Part shown: positions 1-9,020 of the stretch, in pieces
How positions within the stretch are numbered: position 1 is the first letter of the stretch
How the letters are laid out: each line of letters opens with the position of its first letter
Source of the DNA: Bacillus yapensis
GTDB taxonomy: Bacteria; Bacillota; Bacilli; Bacillales; Cytobacillaceae
Length of the DNA stretch: 64,000 nt
Reading direction: 5' to 3'
Assembly: GCF_005280205.1 (NCBI RefSeq)
Contig: NZ_SUND01000001.1
Coordinates: 422,841-486,840 of the forward strand
Notes under the pieces: model-generated
Told to the model about the DNA's origin: nothing
The model's input: the letters and a program-made list of their open reading frames with translations, nothing else
Databases searched by the model: none
Made by a program: the position numbers and the translations under genes

Positions 1-2993
1 TCATATGTTTCATCAAGGTTTAAAGCAATTGGTACCTGAAGAATACCCTTACCACCTTGTTTCAAAATTCTACAAAGTTCTTTCATTGCTTTACTATCAT
101 CAGGTACATGTTCCAGTACATGGCTACAAATTATGAATTCAAAGGAATTATCATTATATTGAATATTAGTAATATCTATTTTCTCCATATTTCTATCACT
201 AGGAAAAAGATCACCGCACGTATAATCAATATTCTTAAGTGAAATTAGCCAGTTTCTTATATTCTTTTCAGGAGCAATATGCAAGACTTTAGTCTTTTGC
301 TCTTTTATATCTGTTTCCTCTTCAATGAATAATTTAAATGCTCTTTCTCTATCCATAGAATAGCAATTTGGACAAAGTGCCGTTTTTACATTATTATTTT
401 CAAATTCAAATTTTTCAATTACATATATATCTGGAAGTGGTAAGAATTCATTAAATCTCTCATGGCAAAGATTACAGTAATATTTATCTGTTCCTTGTAT
501 AATTTCAGAAATAATGAATGCCAATGCATCCAATAACTGTTTCTCATTTAAAATACTAGTATTACCCTCAGAAATATATTTATTAAAAATATCAGTGCCC
601 ACAGTTAACAGTTTGTTAAGTGCATTTTTGTAATCTCTTTCTAGACTTAGAAATCCAAGTTTCCTCGAATAATTTATTAGAAAAGACCACTGATAAATAT
701 TAGTGAAAAGATATTTAAGATTTTGTTGAGCTTGATTTGAGTGTATTCTAAAGTAACTCAAACTCTCAGGAATATAAACAGCATTTCCCTTTTGTAATAA
801 GGCAATCCAAGTTGTAATATCATTAATAAAACTTAATCTTTTTCCTCCTATATAACCAAAACATTCTATAAGATCTTCTTTCCTAAATAGAACTGAAGAA
901 GGTTCTCCTATTATATTTATCTGGTTTTTAAGTAAAAGGTTACCAAAATCTCTTCCATTTATGATAGTTACCTCATTACTAATTTTTGTGGTTGCACCAA
1001 TATCAGGTAAATATTCCCCTTCTTCATCAATAACTTGACGATGTGAAGTAACCAAAGTGATTCCTTCTTTTCCCTGAATATAATTCATCATTATTTCTAT
1101 TTTATTCGGATGAAATAGGTCATCATCATTTAAGAAATTTATATACTCTCCATTCGCCAAATTAAAACATTGATCATAATTATCTTCAACTAGCGGGATC
1201 TCATTCTTATAATAGTGTAGATTTGAATATTTATTTAGATATTTTTCTACGACTTTTTGAACTTCATCTGTTGTGCTATCATCACTAATGATTATCTCTA
1301 TATTTTGATATGATTGATTCAAAGCACTTATTAGTGCTTCTTCCAACATTTTAGGTCTGTTGTATGAAGGAATTAAAATGCTAACAAGTGGATAACTAGT
1401 ATCTTGTTTATTGTATTTTGGAATTTCCAATTCTAAACATTCATCATGCAAATAATTATATGTGTTTGTTAATTCTTGCTTATAAAAATCGTTATTCAGT
1501 ACCTTAGTTACACTATCTAAATAGTTCATACTATTATTGAGTGCAGTTAAATAATCAATGTTTTCTTGTAAGAAACCCTTTTTACGCGCTAATAGTACTG
1601 AGTTTGCATAATCATTTGCACCTAAAAACTTCATTTTATCTGATTGAAGTTGTTGACCATTATGAATTCTAAAATAGCTTAGAGTCTCGCTAATATAAAC
1701 ACCTTTTCCTTTTGCCAAGAGTGTTAACCAAGTTGCACTGTCAACATTACACCCATACCTTCTTCCAGCGAAGGTGCCAAATGGTTCATCCAGATCTTTT
1801 TTACGGAATAAAACAGTAGTCGGTTCACCTACAAAGTTGAAATTGTATTTCAATAGCATATTACCAAATTCTTTTCCATCCATAACAGTATCTTGATCAA
1901 ATACCTTTTGTGTTACCCCTTCTTCTTTAAGCAGTTCATCTTTTTCGTTTATAAACCTTCTATGAGATGTGACTAACGTAATCTCTTCATTTTGATCATT
2001 CAAATAGTATTCCATCATCTTTTCGACTTTTTCAGGATGGAATACATCATCATCCATTAGGAAATTTACAAATTCACCTTGAGCTAATTCGAAAAGTTTT
2101 AGATCATTATCAAATTGGCCTAGATTAGTTTCATTTTTTATATAACGAATATTGTTATAGTACGGTAAATAGTTATTTTTGACTAAGAGCTCGGTTTCAT
2201 TGTCAGTACTATCATCGCCAATAACGATTTCAATGTTTTGATATGTCTGTTGTATCGCACTTTGTAGAGCACGTTCAAAATAATCCGGTCTATTATAAGT
2301 AGGTATCAAAACACTAACTAATGGTAGATCAACATGATTTTCATTATTTTTTATCCGGCTATTTATATCAGAATAATTTAATGCTATATACTGTACATTA
2401 TCACGACTCAAAGATCGATCAATTATGACAGAAGGTGGTTCCTTAGCCATCACTCCAATTTTATAACCAGTTTCAATATACTTTACACTATGGGCTAAAT
2501 CATATTCAGCAACCTCTTCATCGAACATGATGTCATACTTAGTTGCCATTATTGCTCTATCAAGTACAGCTGCTTCATCAAAAATTGATAAAGTTTGAGA
2601 GAATTTGATTCTCTCTAGATTATTTCCTTGTTTTGCGAAAATATTTCCAATCTTAAATTGACCTTCGCTCCATCCTAAATCATCAGGTATTTTTTTTGAG
2701 CCAAATACTCCAATCATACCTATATCACTATTTGAATTAAAGACTTCTAAAATTGAAAATAAAAATTGCTTATCACTTATGAAGGTGGTTTCTTCAAGAT
2801 AGATTTTATATTTTGCATCTGTTAAACTCATTGCCTTATTATAAGCAACAGTATTATCTTGGCAGTTTTCTATTCCAATAACATCTACCTCAAATCCCTC
2901 AGGGATAGAAAGTGCGTTTATATATTTAAGAGACTCGCTATACTTCATTTCATCTCTAACATTATAAATAAAACAGAATTTATTATTATTCAT
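1..2993 (-). CDS. Giant tandem GT2 glycosyltransferase / methyltransferase protein (3' end outside window)
   Basis: An open frame starts at ATG 2993 and runs off the left edge, so about 997 codons are visible and the C-terminus is missing. In order it shows an N-terminal glycosyltransferase-like region (~1-220), a GT2 domain from ~residue 228 (PLVSVLIPTYNRPDY, then MDDDVFHP), a second GT2 domain from ~536 (PLVSILIPSYNRPKM, then NDDDLFHP), a CxxC...CPNC zinc-ribbon-like segment near 838, and a SAM-methyltransferase domain from ~900 (HIAPE, HVLEHVPDD). The two GT2 domains resemble each other over ~250 residues (both continue with TSHR, GEP(S/T)(S/T)VLFRK and SYFRIH), which points to internal duplication. 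It overlaps the upstream gene by 8 bp. Last gene seen of the operon next to flagellin; a role in flagellin or surface-glycan decoration is inferred, and acceptor and sugar are unknown. Confidence 0.85.
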   Translation of the reverse strand, partial: MNNNKFCFIYNVRDEMKYSESLKYINALSIPEGFEVDVIGIENCQDNTVAYNKAMSLTDAKYKIYLEETTFISDKQFLFSILEVFNSNSDIGMIGVFGSKKIPDDLGWSEGQFKIGNIFAKQGNNLERIKFSQTLSIFDEAAVLDRAIMATKYDIMFDEEVAEYDLAHSVKYIETGYKIGVMAKEPPSVIIDRSLSRDNVQYIALNYSDINSRIKNNENHVDLPLVSVLIPTYNRPDYFERALQSAIQQTYQNIEIVIGDDSTDNETELLVKNNYLPYYNNIRYIKNETNLGQFDNDLKLFELAQGEFVNFLMDDDVFHPEKVEKMMEYYLNDQNEEITLVTSHRRFINEKDELLKEEGVTQKVFDQDTVMDGKEFGNMLLKYNFNFVGEPTTVLFRKKDLDEPFGTFAGRRYGCNVDSATWLTLLAKGKGVYISETLSYFRIHNGQQLQSDKMKFLGANDYANSVLLARKKGFLQENIDYLTALNNSMNYLDSVTKVLNNDFYKQELTNTYNYLHDECLELEIPKYNKQDTSYPLVSILIPSYNRPKMLEEALISALNQSYQNIEIIISDDSTTDEVQKVVEKYLNKYSNLHYYKNEIPLVEDNYDQCFNLANGEYINFLNDDDLFHPNKIEIMMNYIQGKEGITLVTSHRQVIDEEGEYLPDIGATTKISNEVTIINGRDFGNLLLKNQINIIGEPSSVLFRKEDLIECFGYIGGKRLSFINDITTWIALLQKGNAVYIPESLSYFRIHSNQAQQNLKYLFTNIYQWSFLINYSRKLGFLSLERDYKNALNKLLTVGTDIFNKYISEGNTSILNEKQLLDALAFIISEIIQGTDKYYCNLCHERFNEFLPLPDIYVIEKFEFENNNVKTALCPNCYSMDRERAFKLFIEEETDIKEQKTKVLHIAPEKNIRNWLISLKNIDYTCGDLFPSDRNMEKIDITNIQYNDNSFEFIICSHVLEHVPDDSKAMKELCRILKQGGKGILQVPIALNLDETY

Positions 2994-5091
2994 AAACTTC
3001 ATCCTTCAACTTCTGTATTAGCTCTTGCACCTCTTGATCCTTGTTACTTATTTTCTCAAAATAAGACAATGCTGATGCAGAATCACCTAATTGAACCAAC
3101 ATATACCCCAAATTAAATAGTGTATCATCGTTTTTTGAATTTAATTCATATGCTTTATTCAAATAGGGGAAAATGCTATCCATTATGTTATTTTCATACG
3201 AAATAGTAGCAACAGTGTTTAACATTTTTTCTTTATTAATTGTATTTGTTATTATGGCTGTCATTATTTCTTCTTCAGAGTAAACTGACCTTGAAATATA
3301 ATTCGCTAATTCTTGTTTCGATTCTTCTAACTCAATCTCAAACTCTATTCTTCTTAAAAGATAGATCAAACTACGTATTCTTTGTTGTTCTATTTCATAA
3401 ATTTCAGTTAAGATATTGCCCACAACTTCATCTTTATCTTCTTTCTTTAGCAATTCTAAGTACTTTTTTGCCAAGTCTTTTTCTTGATATGAGTATAAAA
3501 TCGTCCCTAAATTGTAGAGAGTATCTGAATTTGTTGGATCAAGTTCATATGCTTTACTTAAGTAAGGAACAACACTTTCATGATAATTAAAGCTATAATT
3601 CATAATAGCTAAAGCTTGAAGAAATTGAATCGGTTTTTCTAAAGCATTTACAATATGCTCTATTATTACCTCTTCATCATGTTGCTTCAGCTCTTTAAGA
3701 TTGCTCTCAACATCGTTTTGATGATAAATATTTACCACATTTTCAAGAATTTTTTCATTATATTTTTTCGCTGTAATTAAATATCTGCTAGCTTCATAAT
3801 GTGACTTTATCTCAGTATTAGAAAGCGTACAAAAAAGATTAATTAATTGGGATTCTTCTTCACTAAGAAATCCAGTTATACTTCTTATATTGGTTCTTAG
3901 TTTAGACTGGTGAATGAAAAGGTTGTCTATGTCTAAAAAAGACATCATTTTATTTATTAAATAGGGATTTTCACCTTTTATAAGTTTCGCTAGTACATTT
4001 ACATTTGTTGCATTTAATACTGATGCTAAAATTAATCCCTCAGTATGCAACAAGCTCCTAACTTTCCATAAAAATCCATTTAAGTCTTTGATATTATTCC
4101 AATTAGTGATTAGAATAACATCAAATTCTCTTCCGTTTAATGCCTCAAGAGCATCTTCATATGACATATTGAATATCTCTGTAAAATGACCTGCTTCTGA
4201 AGCGGCTCGTGCATTTTCTTCTACACCGGTTAAAGATACATTTCTATATTTATCCCTAATCTTTAACAATGTGCCACCTGCATCACATCCAAAATGTAAT
4301 ACGCGGATTGACATTTCAGTATGAAAGTCAATCTCATTAATTAACTCATTATGCATGATATAAGAATAAGAATTGGTCCCCCACTTATCCATAAATTTCT
4401 TTTCATTTTCCGATAACAACTGGTCATACCCCCAAGTATTATCTCTCCAAGATACACTTCCATAATGATGTATGAAAGTATCTTTACATAACAGTAATTT
4501 ATACCCTCGCTCTCTAATCCTTAATGAATAATCATCATCCTCAAAATTTCCTGGAGTAAATCGTTCATCTAATAAACCTATTTCATTGACCACATTTTTT
4601 TTGATTAACATACAATATCCTATTAACTTAAGTCTTTCTTCCCAGAGTAAAGGATCAGAATTATTGTAATTAGAAGCAAAGTTATGCATTTCTTCAATAG
4701 TCCTATAATTTACAGGAATACTTGTATAGTAGGCTGCAGAATTTGTCACAGTACCAACCGCACCAATTTTTTCATTACTATACAGGGCTTTTAGCAAGTT
4801 ATCTAACCAGCCCTTAGTTACTACAGTATCATTATTAAGCAATAAGATATTTTCTCCATTTGCATACTCTATTCCCTGATTGCATGCTTTCGGAAACCCC
4901 TCATTATTTGCATTTAAGAGAGTTCTAATATCTTCTTGGTTAGCTAACCATTGTCTAGTACCATCTGTCGATCCATTATCAACTATAACAATCTCATACG
5001 TTCCAGGTTGTGTATATTTCCTAATGCTATCTATACATTCAATTGTATAATTCAATTTATTAAAAGTCGGGATAATTATACTTGTAAGCAA
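2986..5091 (-). CDS. GT2 glycosyltransferase fused to methyltransferase-like and TPR regions
   Basis: 701 aa. The N-terminal ~250 residues form a GT-A/GT2 domain (TSIIIPTFNKLNYT, VDNGSTDGT, LLNNDTVV, and a late GNFEDDDYSLR motif), as in rhamnosyltransferase-like GT2 enzymes. Residues ~265-350 look like a Rossmann SAM-methyltransferase start (VLHFGCDAGG, LTGVEENARAA). The C-terminal half holds TPR-like units (KAYELDPTNSDTLYNLG and KAYELNSKNDDTLFNLG). The start is TTG with AAAGGA about 8 nt upstream; no in-frame ATG has a better site. It lies 25 bp after the upstream glycosyltransferase and overlaps the next gene, so the three are probably one transcript. The fused GT/MTase/TPR build recalls maturation-type glycosyltransferases beside flagellin genes; the substrate is inferred only from position. 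Confidence 0.85.
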   Translation of the reverse strand: MLTSIIIPTFNKLNYTIECIDSIRKYTQPGTYEIVIVDNGSTDGTRQWLANQEDIRTLLNANNEGFPKACNQGIEYANGENILLLNNDTVVTKGWLDNLLKALYSNEKIGAVGTVTNSAAYYTSIPVNYRTIEEMHNFASNYNNSDPLLWEERLKLIGYCMLIKKNVVNEIGLLDERFTPGNFEDDDYSLRIRERGYKLLLCKDTFIHHYGSVSWRDNTWGYDQLLSENEKKFMDKWGTNSYSYIMHNELINEIDFHTEMSIRVLHFGCDAGGTLLKIRDKYRNVSLTGVEENARAASEAGHFTEIFNMSYEDALEALNGREFDVILITNWNNIKDLNGFLWKVRSLLHTEGLILASVLNATNVNVLAKLIKGENPYLINKMMSFLDIDNLFIHQSKLRTNIRSITGFLSEEESQLINLFCTLSNTEIKSHYEASRYLITAKKYNEKILENVVNIYHQNDVESNLKELKQHDEEVIIEHIVNALEKPIQFLQALAIMNYSFNYHESVVPYLSKAYELDPTNSDTLYNLGTILYSYQEKDLAKKYLELLKKEDKDEVVGNILTEIYEIEQQRIRSLIYLLRRIEFEIELEESKQELANYISRSVYSEEEIMTAIITNTINKEKMLNTVATISYENNIMDSIFPYLNKAYELNSKNDDTLFNLGYMLVQLGDSASALSYFEKISNKDQEVQELIQKLKDEVYE

Positions 5092-5116
5092 AATATCATT
5101 CCTTTGTATTTGTAAT

Positions 5117-6985
5117 TTATAAATTCCTTATATTAGAGATTTCATATTTGGATATCTCATTCAGCACAAGATTTAGCCCTTCTTGGTCTTTAGTCTTTTC
5201 ATAAAAATTATAGAATCTATTTAAGTTCTGATAACTTGGTTTCCTATTATATAAGTTATTGATTATTTCTATTGTTTCTTTATAATTACCATTTCTCAGA
5301 TAGATGTCACTTATAATTTCGAGAAATTGTTCTTGATATTTCGGGGAAAAATCCAAGGAACAATTCAGTACATAATTCGAATATCCATAAAGATCTGATT
5401 GCCTCACTATTGATAAGAAAATTTTTTCTAACTTAGTAAGTTTAGATGCTAGTAAATGAAAGATTTCTTTTTCGTTCATACTAATAAAGTTGGTAATAAA
5501 TTTTATGATGACACTAGAAAATTCTTCACTTAAATCTTGTGTTGGAACTTTTCCATTAACAATGAATTCAATTAGATATTTCTTGTCTTTATCCGATAGT
5601 GATAACTTTGAAACAACTTCATTAATTAAATTTTCATCATTCCTTACGACTGCCAAGTTAATTACATCAATTAAATATTCTTCACTAATTTCTAGAACCT
5701 CTTGCCAACAGTCAAGTGCTTCATTATATCTATTTCCATATAAATTGGCTATCATCATTAATCCTTTATCAACATTTAAGTTATATTCGTTAATAAACTC
5801 TAGAAGAATCCCTGACCTTTTCGCTAACAGCACTCCGCTTAAAAGAATAACTTCATCAAGAGAGGTTATTCTATATACCTGTTTAATATTATTGAAGCTA
5901 TGACTTTTCTCAATTCCAGATTGGATTAACACATTTATATATTGAGAAATCGCAGGTGCAAAATCCTTTTTTTGTTGGATAGCATTAAAAGCATAATTGA
6001 GTGCATCCACCAACTTACCTTGTTTTTGCAGCACTTCTGATAACTTAATATTGGATAAATAGCTACCTACACCATCGATTGTTTGGAAGCCTTTAACTTC
6101 GCCTAATTCCAAAGCTTTTTTATAAGAAAATTCCGAGTCTAATAAATAGCCGCTTTCTCCATATAAATTTCCTAGTACGAAATGGTATCCAGTATACGTA
6201 GGGTACAATTGAATCGCGTCTTTCATCAAATTAATACCCTCTTCATATTTTTGAGTTGACAATAAACAATCACCCATTAAATAGAGAAGATATGGTAGGT
6301 ACACTTTGTCCTTACTTAAAAAATAGGATTTTTTGAACATATTTATTGCATTCTCAAAATTTCCAGATACCTTATATTGCACACCTAAATTAAATAGATT
6401 GTAGCCTGTTGGTGACTCATTTACTTCTTTTAATAAAATTTTCAGATTACGATTTTCCTTATTTTTTTCTTTATATATTTCTTGCTTGTAACCATCATGT
6501 TCTATAACAATATCGGAAAACTCGTGAGACAAATTATTGAATTGTTCTATATTTAGATGTTCATGAATTTTTCCATAATAATGTAGGCCATCAGTTTTTC
6601 TAAAAAGTCTTATTGCCTGGTGGTAGGAAATATACCCATTACTCATATGATTTTTTATCGTTAGCACATAATAATCCTTATTGGTATTGAGTGATTCTTG
6701 AATATTAAAACTAATATCCAAAAATTCATCAGCATCTAAAATTAAAATATATTCACTTGACGCCTGTTCAATAGAAAAATTCCGTGCTTCAGCAAAATCA
6801 TGGTTCCATTTGTGTGTGTAAATCTTCGCACCATATTCCTTAGCAATATTCACTGAAGCATCCGTAGAACCAGTGTCTACTATTATGATTTCATCCACCT
6901 GATTTTTAACACTATCTAAACATCTTCCTAGGAAGACTTCCTCATCTTTAACAATCATGCATAGTGATATTGTTTTTTTATTCAT
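5117..6985 (-). CDS. GT2 glycosyltransferase with long TPR tail
   Basis: 622 aa from ATG 6985. The start was moved 9 nt inside the longest frame because the upstream GTG lies inside the Shine-Dalgarno AAGGTGG, which is ideally spaced (5 nt) for this ATG. The N-terminal ~230 residues are a GT2 domain with ISLCMIVKDEE, IVDTGSTD and the DxD motif ILDADEFLD, plus NHDFAEARNFS typical of the WaaE/SunS-like branch. The rest is alpha-helical with TPR-like repeats (LFNLGVQYKVSGNFENA, YHFVLGNLYGESGY). First gene of a three-gene unit behind a consensus sigma-D promoter and directly downstream of the flagellin terminator. Protein O- or S-glycosylation with flagellin as acceptor is an inference from context. 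Confidence 0.87.
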   Translation of the reverse strand: MNKKTISLCMIVKDEEVFLGRCLDSVKNQVDEIIIVDTGSTDASVNIAKEYGAKIYTHKWNHDFAEARNFSIEQASSEYILILDADEFLDISFNIQESLNTNKDYYVLTIKNHMSNGYISYHQAIRLFRKTDGLHYYGKIHEHLNIEQFNNLSHEFSDIVIEHDGYKQEIYKEKNKENRNLKILLKEVNESPTGYNLFNLGVQYKVSGNFENAINMFKKSYFLSKDKVYLPYLLYLMGDCLLSTQKYEEGINLMKDAIQLYPTYTGYHFVLGNLYGESGYLLDSEFSYKKALELGEVKGFQTIDGVGSYLSNIKLSEVLQKQGKLVDALNYAFNAIQQKKDFAPAISQYINVLIQSGIEKSHSFNNIKQVYRITSLDEVILLSGVLLAKRSGILLEFINEYNLNVDKGLMMIANLYGNRYNEALDCWQEVLEISEEYLIDVINLAVVRNDENLINEVVSKLSLSDKDKKYLIEFIVNGKVPTQDLSEEFSSVIIKFITNFISMNEKEIFHLLASKLTKLEKIFLSIVRQSDLYGYSNYVLNCSLDFSPKYQEQFLEIISDIYLRNGNYKETIEIINNLYNRKPSYQNLNRFYNFYEKTKDQEGLNLVLNEISKYEISNIRNL

Positions 6986-7025
6986 AATAGCCACCTTTTA
7001 AATTTCCTATTTTCTTCTATTTAAT

Positions 7026-7051
7026 ATATCGGCCATATTAGTGTTATTTTA
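7026..7051 (-). promoter_or_regulatory. Sigma-D promoter of the glycosyltransferase operon
   Basis: The minus strand reads TAAA (7051-7048), a 14-nt spacer, then GCCGATAT (7033-7026). This is the full consensus for the motility sigma factor sigma-D. It lies 40 nt upstream of the ATG of the first glycosyltransferase gene and downstream of the hag terminator, so it gives the operon its own motility-linked start. Confidence 0.85.
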
Positions 7052-7082
7052 ATAGTATATTGATATAACCACTTTTCGCCAA

Positions 7083-7118
7083 AACAAAAAAGGACCTTAG
7101 ATAAAAATCTAAGGTCCT
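7083..7118 (-). terminator. Rho-independent terminator of hag
   Basis: A perfect 12-bp stem (7091-7102 with 7107-7118), an AAAA loop, and on the minus strand a run of six Ts followed by GTTTT. It starts 15 bp after the hag stop codon. Confidence 0.93.
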
Positions 7119-7132
7119 TTTAAAATTGGCTA

Positions 7133-7975
7133 TTAACCTAAAAGTTGAAGTACACCTTGTGGCTGTTGGTTAGCTTGAGCAAGCATAGCTTGAGAAGCTT
7201 GAGAAAGGATGTTGTTTTTAGTCATGTTCATCATTTCTTTAGCCATATCTACGTCACGAATACGAGATTCAGCTGCTTGTAAGTTTTCAGAAGTTGTACC
7301 AAGGTTGTTAATAGTGTGCTCAAGACGGTTTTGAACAGCACCAAGGTTGGAACGGTTTTCTGAAACTGTGTTAATAGCAGTTTGGATTTTTGTTAAGTTT
7401 GCACTTGCAACAGAATTTAAAGTTGATGTTGCGTTAACTGTAGAACTTAAATCTGACAATTGCGTTGATGATACTCCTAATGTTGAAGAAGTTGCATCTA
7501 CTAAACTCATAGAAATAGTTTCTCCAGCGTTTGCACCAACTTGGAATGTTAATGATGAAGTAGTATTTAAGATATTCTTTGTATTGAATTTTGTTTGGCT
7601 TGCAACAGAATCGATTTGAGATGTTAATTGTGTAATTTCTTTTTGAATCTTAGCAGAATCATCTGTTGTTAAAGTTTCGTTAGCTGCTTGTGTAGTTAAC
7701 TCAGCCATACGTTGTAACATTGAATGAGTTTCGTTAAGAGCACCTTCAGCAGTTTGGATTAATGAAATAGCATCTTGAGAGTTTGAAGTTGCTTGATCTA
7801 ATCCACGGATTTGGTTACGCATTTTTTCAGAGATTGCTAAACCAGCAGCATCATCAGAAGCACGGTTGATACGGTAACCTGAAGATAATTTCTCCATAGA
7901 TTTAGAAGTTGCATTGTTGTTGTAAGTTAGTTGACGATGTGTGTTCATCGCTGAAATATTGTGATTGATTCTCAT
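7133..7975 (-). CDS. hag: Flagellin
   Basis: 280 aa, starting MRINHNISAMNTHRQL behind AAGGAGG; the 25 extra residues of the longest frame lie in the untranslated leader and were dropped. The conserved D0/D1 ends are complete: N-terminal LSSGYRINRASDDAAGLAISE and C-terminal RIRDVDMAKEMMNMTK with LLG at the end. The variable middle is short and rich in Ser/Thr (roughly residues 140-200), so it is slightly smaller than the ~304-aa B. subtilis Hag and lacks large D2/D3 domains. It forms the extracellular filament. Its own sigma-D promoter, CsrA-site hairpin and terminator make it a monocistronic, highly regulated gene. The Ser/Thr-rich middle is a possible target of the adjacent glycosyltransferases (inference). 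Confidence 0.97.
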   Translation of the reverse strand: MRINHNISAMNTHRQLTYNNNATSKSMEKLSSGYRINRASDDAAGLAISEKMRNQIRGLDQATSNSQDAISLIQTAEGALNETHSMLQRMAELTTQAANETLTTDDSAKIQKEITQLTSQIDSVASQTKFNTKNILNTTSSLTFQVGANAGETISMSLVDATSSTLGVSSTQLSDLSSTVNATSTLNSVASANLTKIQTAINTVSENRSNLGAVQNRLEHTINNLGTTSENLQAAESRIRDVDMAKEMMNMTKNNILSQASQAMLAQANQQPQGVLQLLG

Positions 7976-7999
7976 TTTTATTTTCCTCCTTGAGTTTGA

Positions 8000-8021
8000 A
8001 ATTCCACATCCTTGTGGAATT
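8000..8021 (-). promoter_or_regulatory. CsrA-binding hairpin in the hag leader
   Basis: On the minus strand a 9-bp perfect stem presents the tetraloop AGGA; loop plus flanks reads CCACAAGGATGTGG, close to the known CsrA SELEX consensus (ACAAGGAUGU). It is followed 15 nt later by AAGGAGG, the hag Shine-Dalgarno, which can act as the second GGA site. This matches the two-site repression known for hag in B. subtilis, and csrA and fliW lie just upstream. Confidence 0.85.
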
Positions 8022-8094
8022 GTTTTTTCGTATTTTATAAATTTGTACATTGGTGTAAGAGTCGGCCGACTTTGCTACCATGTAACTATTAATA

Positions 8095-8120
8095 ATATCG
8101 ACAGGATTTTTATTTCTTTA
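8095..8120 (-). promoter_or_regulatory. Sigma-D promoter of hag
   Basis: The minus strand reads TAAA (8120-8117), a 14-nt spacer, then GTCGATAT (8102-8095), one mismatch from the sigma-D consensus. It leaves a ~110-nt leader that includes the CsrA hairpin. Confidence 0.85.
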
Positions 8121-8285
8121 ATACTTTTTGATATTTTTTTATTTTTTTCTACAAAAATTGATTTCATAACATTGAAAACACCTTAAATCACCATAGTATC
8201 AATATTCTTAGATAAATATTTGAGTGAAAAATATCTAGATTTATATTTTCAAACTACCTTCCTACATTAATCTTTTTGCAATGAG

Positions 8286-8333
8286 CAAAAAAAAGAAAAA
8301 TGGCCAATGGATTGAATCTTCCATTTGCCATTT
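8286..8333 (-). terminator. Terminator after csrA
   Basis: Inverted repeat 8298-8311 with 8320-8333 (one mismatch), followed on the minus strand by a T-rich run broken by one C. It begins 3 bp beyond the csrA stop and ends the flgM-to-csrA unit. Confidence 0.88.
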
Positions 8334-8336
8334 CTC

Positions 8337-8546
8337 TCATTTAAACATATCTAGATTCAAACTTGTAGTTCGTGCCTTCTGGTTCTCACTTTCAACTTTT
8401 TCAAGAATTTCTTTCCGAATAATTTCTACCTTTTTCGGAGCATTGATTCCAATTTTAATTTGATCCCCAGATACCTCTAGGATAGTTATTTCAATATGCT
8501 CATCAATGATGATACTCTCATTTTTTTTACGTGTAAGGACAAGCAT
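8337..8546 (-). CDS. csrA: Carbon storage regulator CsrA
   Basis: 69 aa, full length for the family. It begins MLVLTRKKNESIIID and contains the RNA-binding beta strands (ITILEVSGDQIKIGINAP). CsrA is a dimeric RNA-binding protein that represses flagellin translation by covering the Shine-Dalgarno. It starts 2 bp after the fliW stop, so the two are translationally coupled, and it ends just before the terminator upstream of hag. The matching target hairpin is visible in the hag leader. Confidence 0.97.
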   Translation of the reverse strand: MLVLTRKKNESIIIDEHIEITILEVSGDQIKIGINAPKKVEIIRKEILEKVESENQKARTTSLNLDMFK

Positions 8547-8548
8547 AA

Positions 8549-8998
8549 CTACCCCTCCTGTACCATTTCTTTTTTATTCATTTTTAAGACATGCTTTGTA
8601 TGGTACTTATCCGTATTCAAGACGAACTGCTTGCCGTTGTTATTTTTACTATTTAAAACTAAAGGAGCCTGAAGATTTACTGTCGATGTATCCAAACTAT
8701 CACCTAGTGTAACAATACAATAGACCCGAACCTCTTCCTTATTTTTAATATCCAACTGATTTATCATGTAATCTGGGACTTCAAACTCATAATCTTTATA
8801 AAATGGGAAAGGGTCTGTAACAACAAATGCTAACTCGATTAGTTCAATGGATTGAAGAACACTAAACGGAGAATTTTCACCCAAAGGAATAAGGATATAT
8901 TTTGTTTCATCCGGGAAACCTGGTATTCCATTTTTAAAATAGATCACTTCATTATCTGAAATTTCCAGATCTCCGTGGTATCTTGTATGTACTTTCAT
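8549..8998 (-). CDS. fliW: Flagellar assembly factor FliW
   Basis: 149 aa, starting MKVHTRYHGDLEISDNEVI, with the FliW-typical IYFKNGIPGFPDETKYILIPL and the later EVRVYCIVTLGD segment. FliW binds either flagellin or CsrA: when flagellin has been exported, free FliW sequesters CsrA and relieves hag repression. It starts 22 bp after yviE and ends 2 bp before csrA. A GAGGTGAGG ribosome binding site precedes the ATG. Confidence 0.96.
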   Translation of the reverse strand: MKVHTRYHGDLEISDNEVIYFKNGIPGFPDETKYILIPLGENSPFSVLQSIELIELAFVVTDPFPFYKDYEFEVPDYMINQLDIKNKEEVRVYCIVTLGDSLDTSTVNLQAPLVLNSKNNNGKQFVLNTDKYHTKHVLKMNKKEMVQEG

Positions 8999-9020
8999 TT
9001 CCTCACCTCACACTTTCATT

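Noticed and set aside
7976..8050. 25-residue N-terminal extension of flagellin
   Set aside because: It runs through the CsrA hairpin and Shine-Dalgarno; the MRINHN start is conserved in flagellins.
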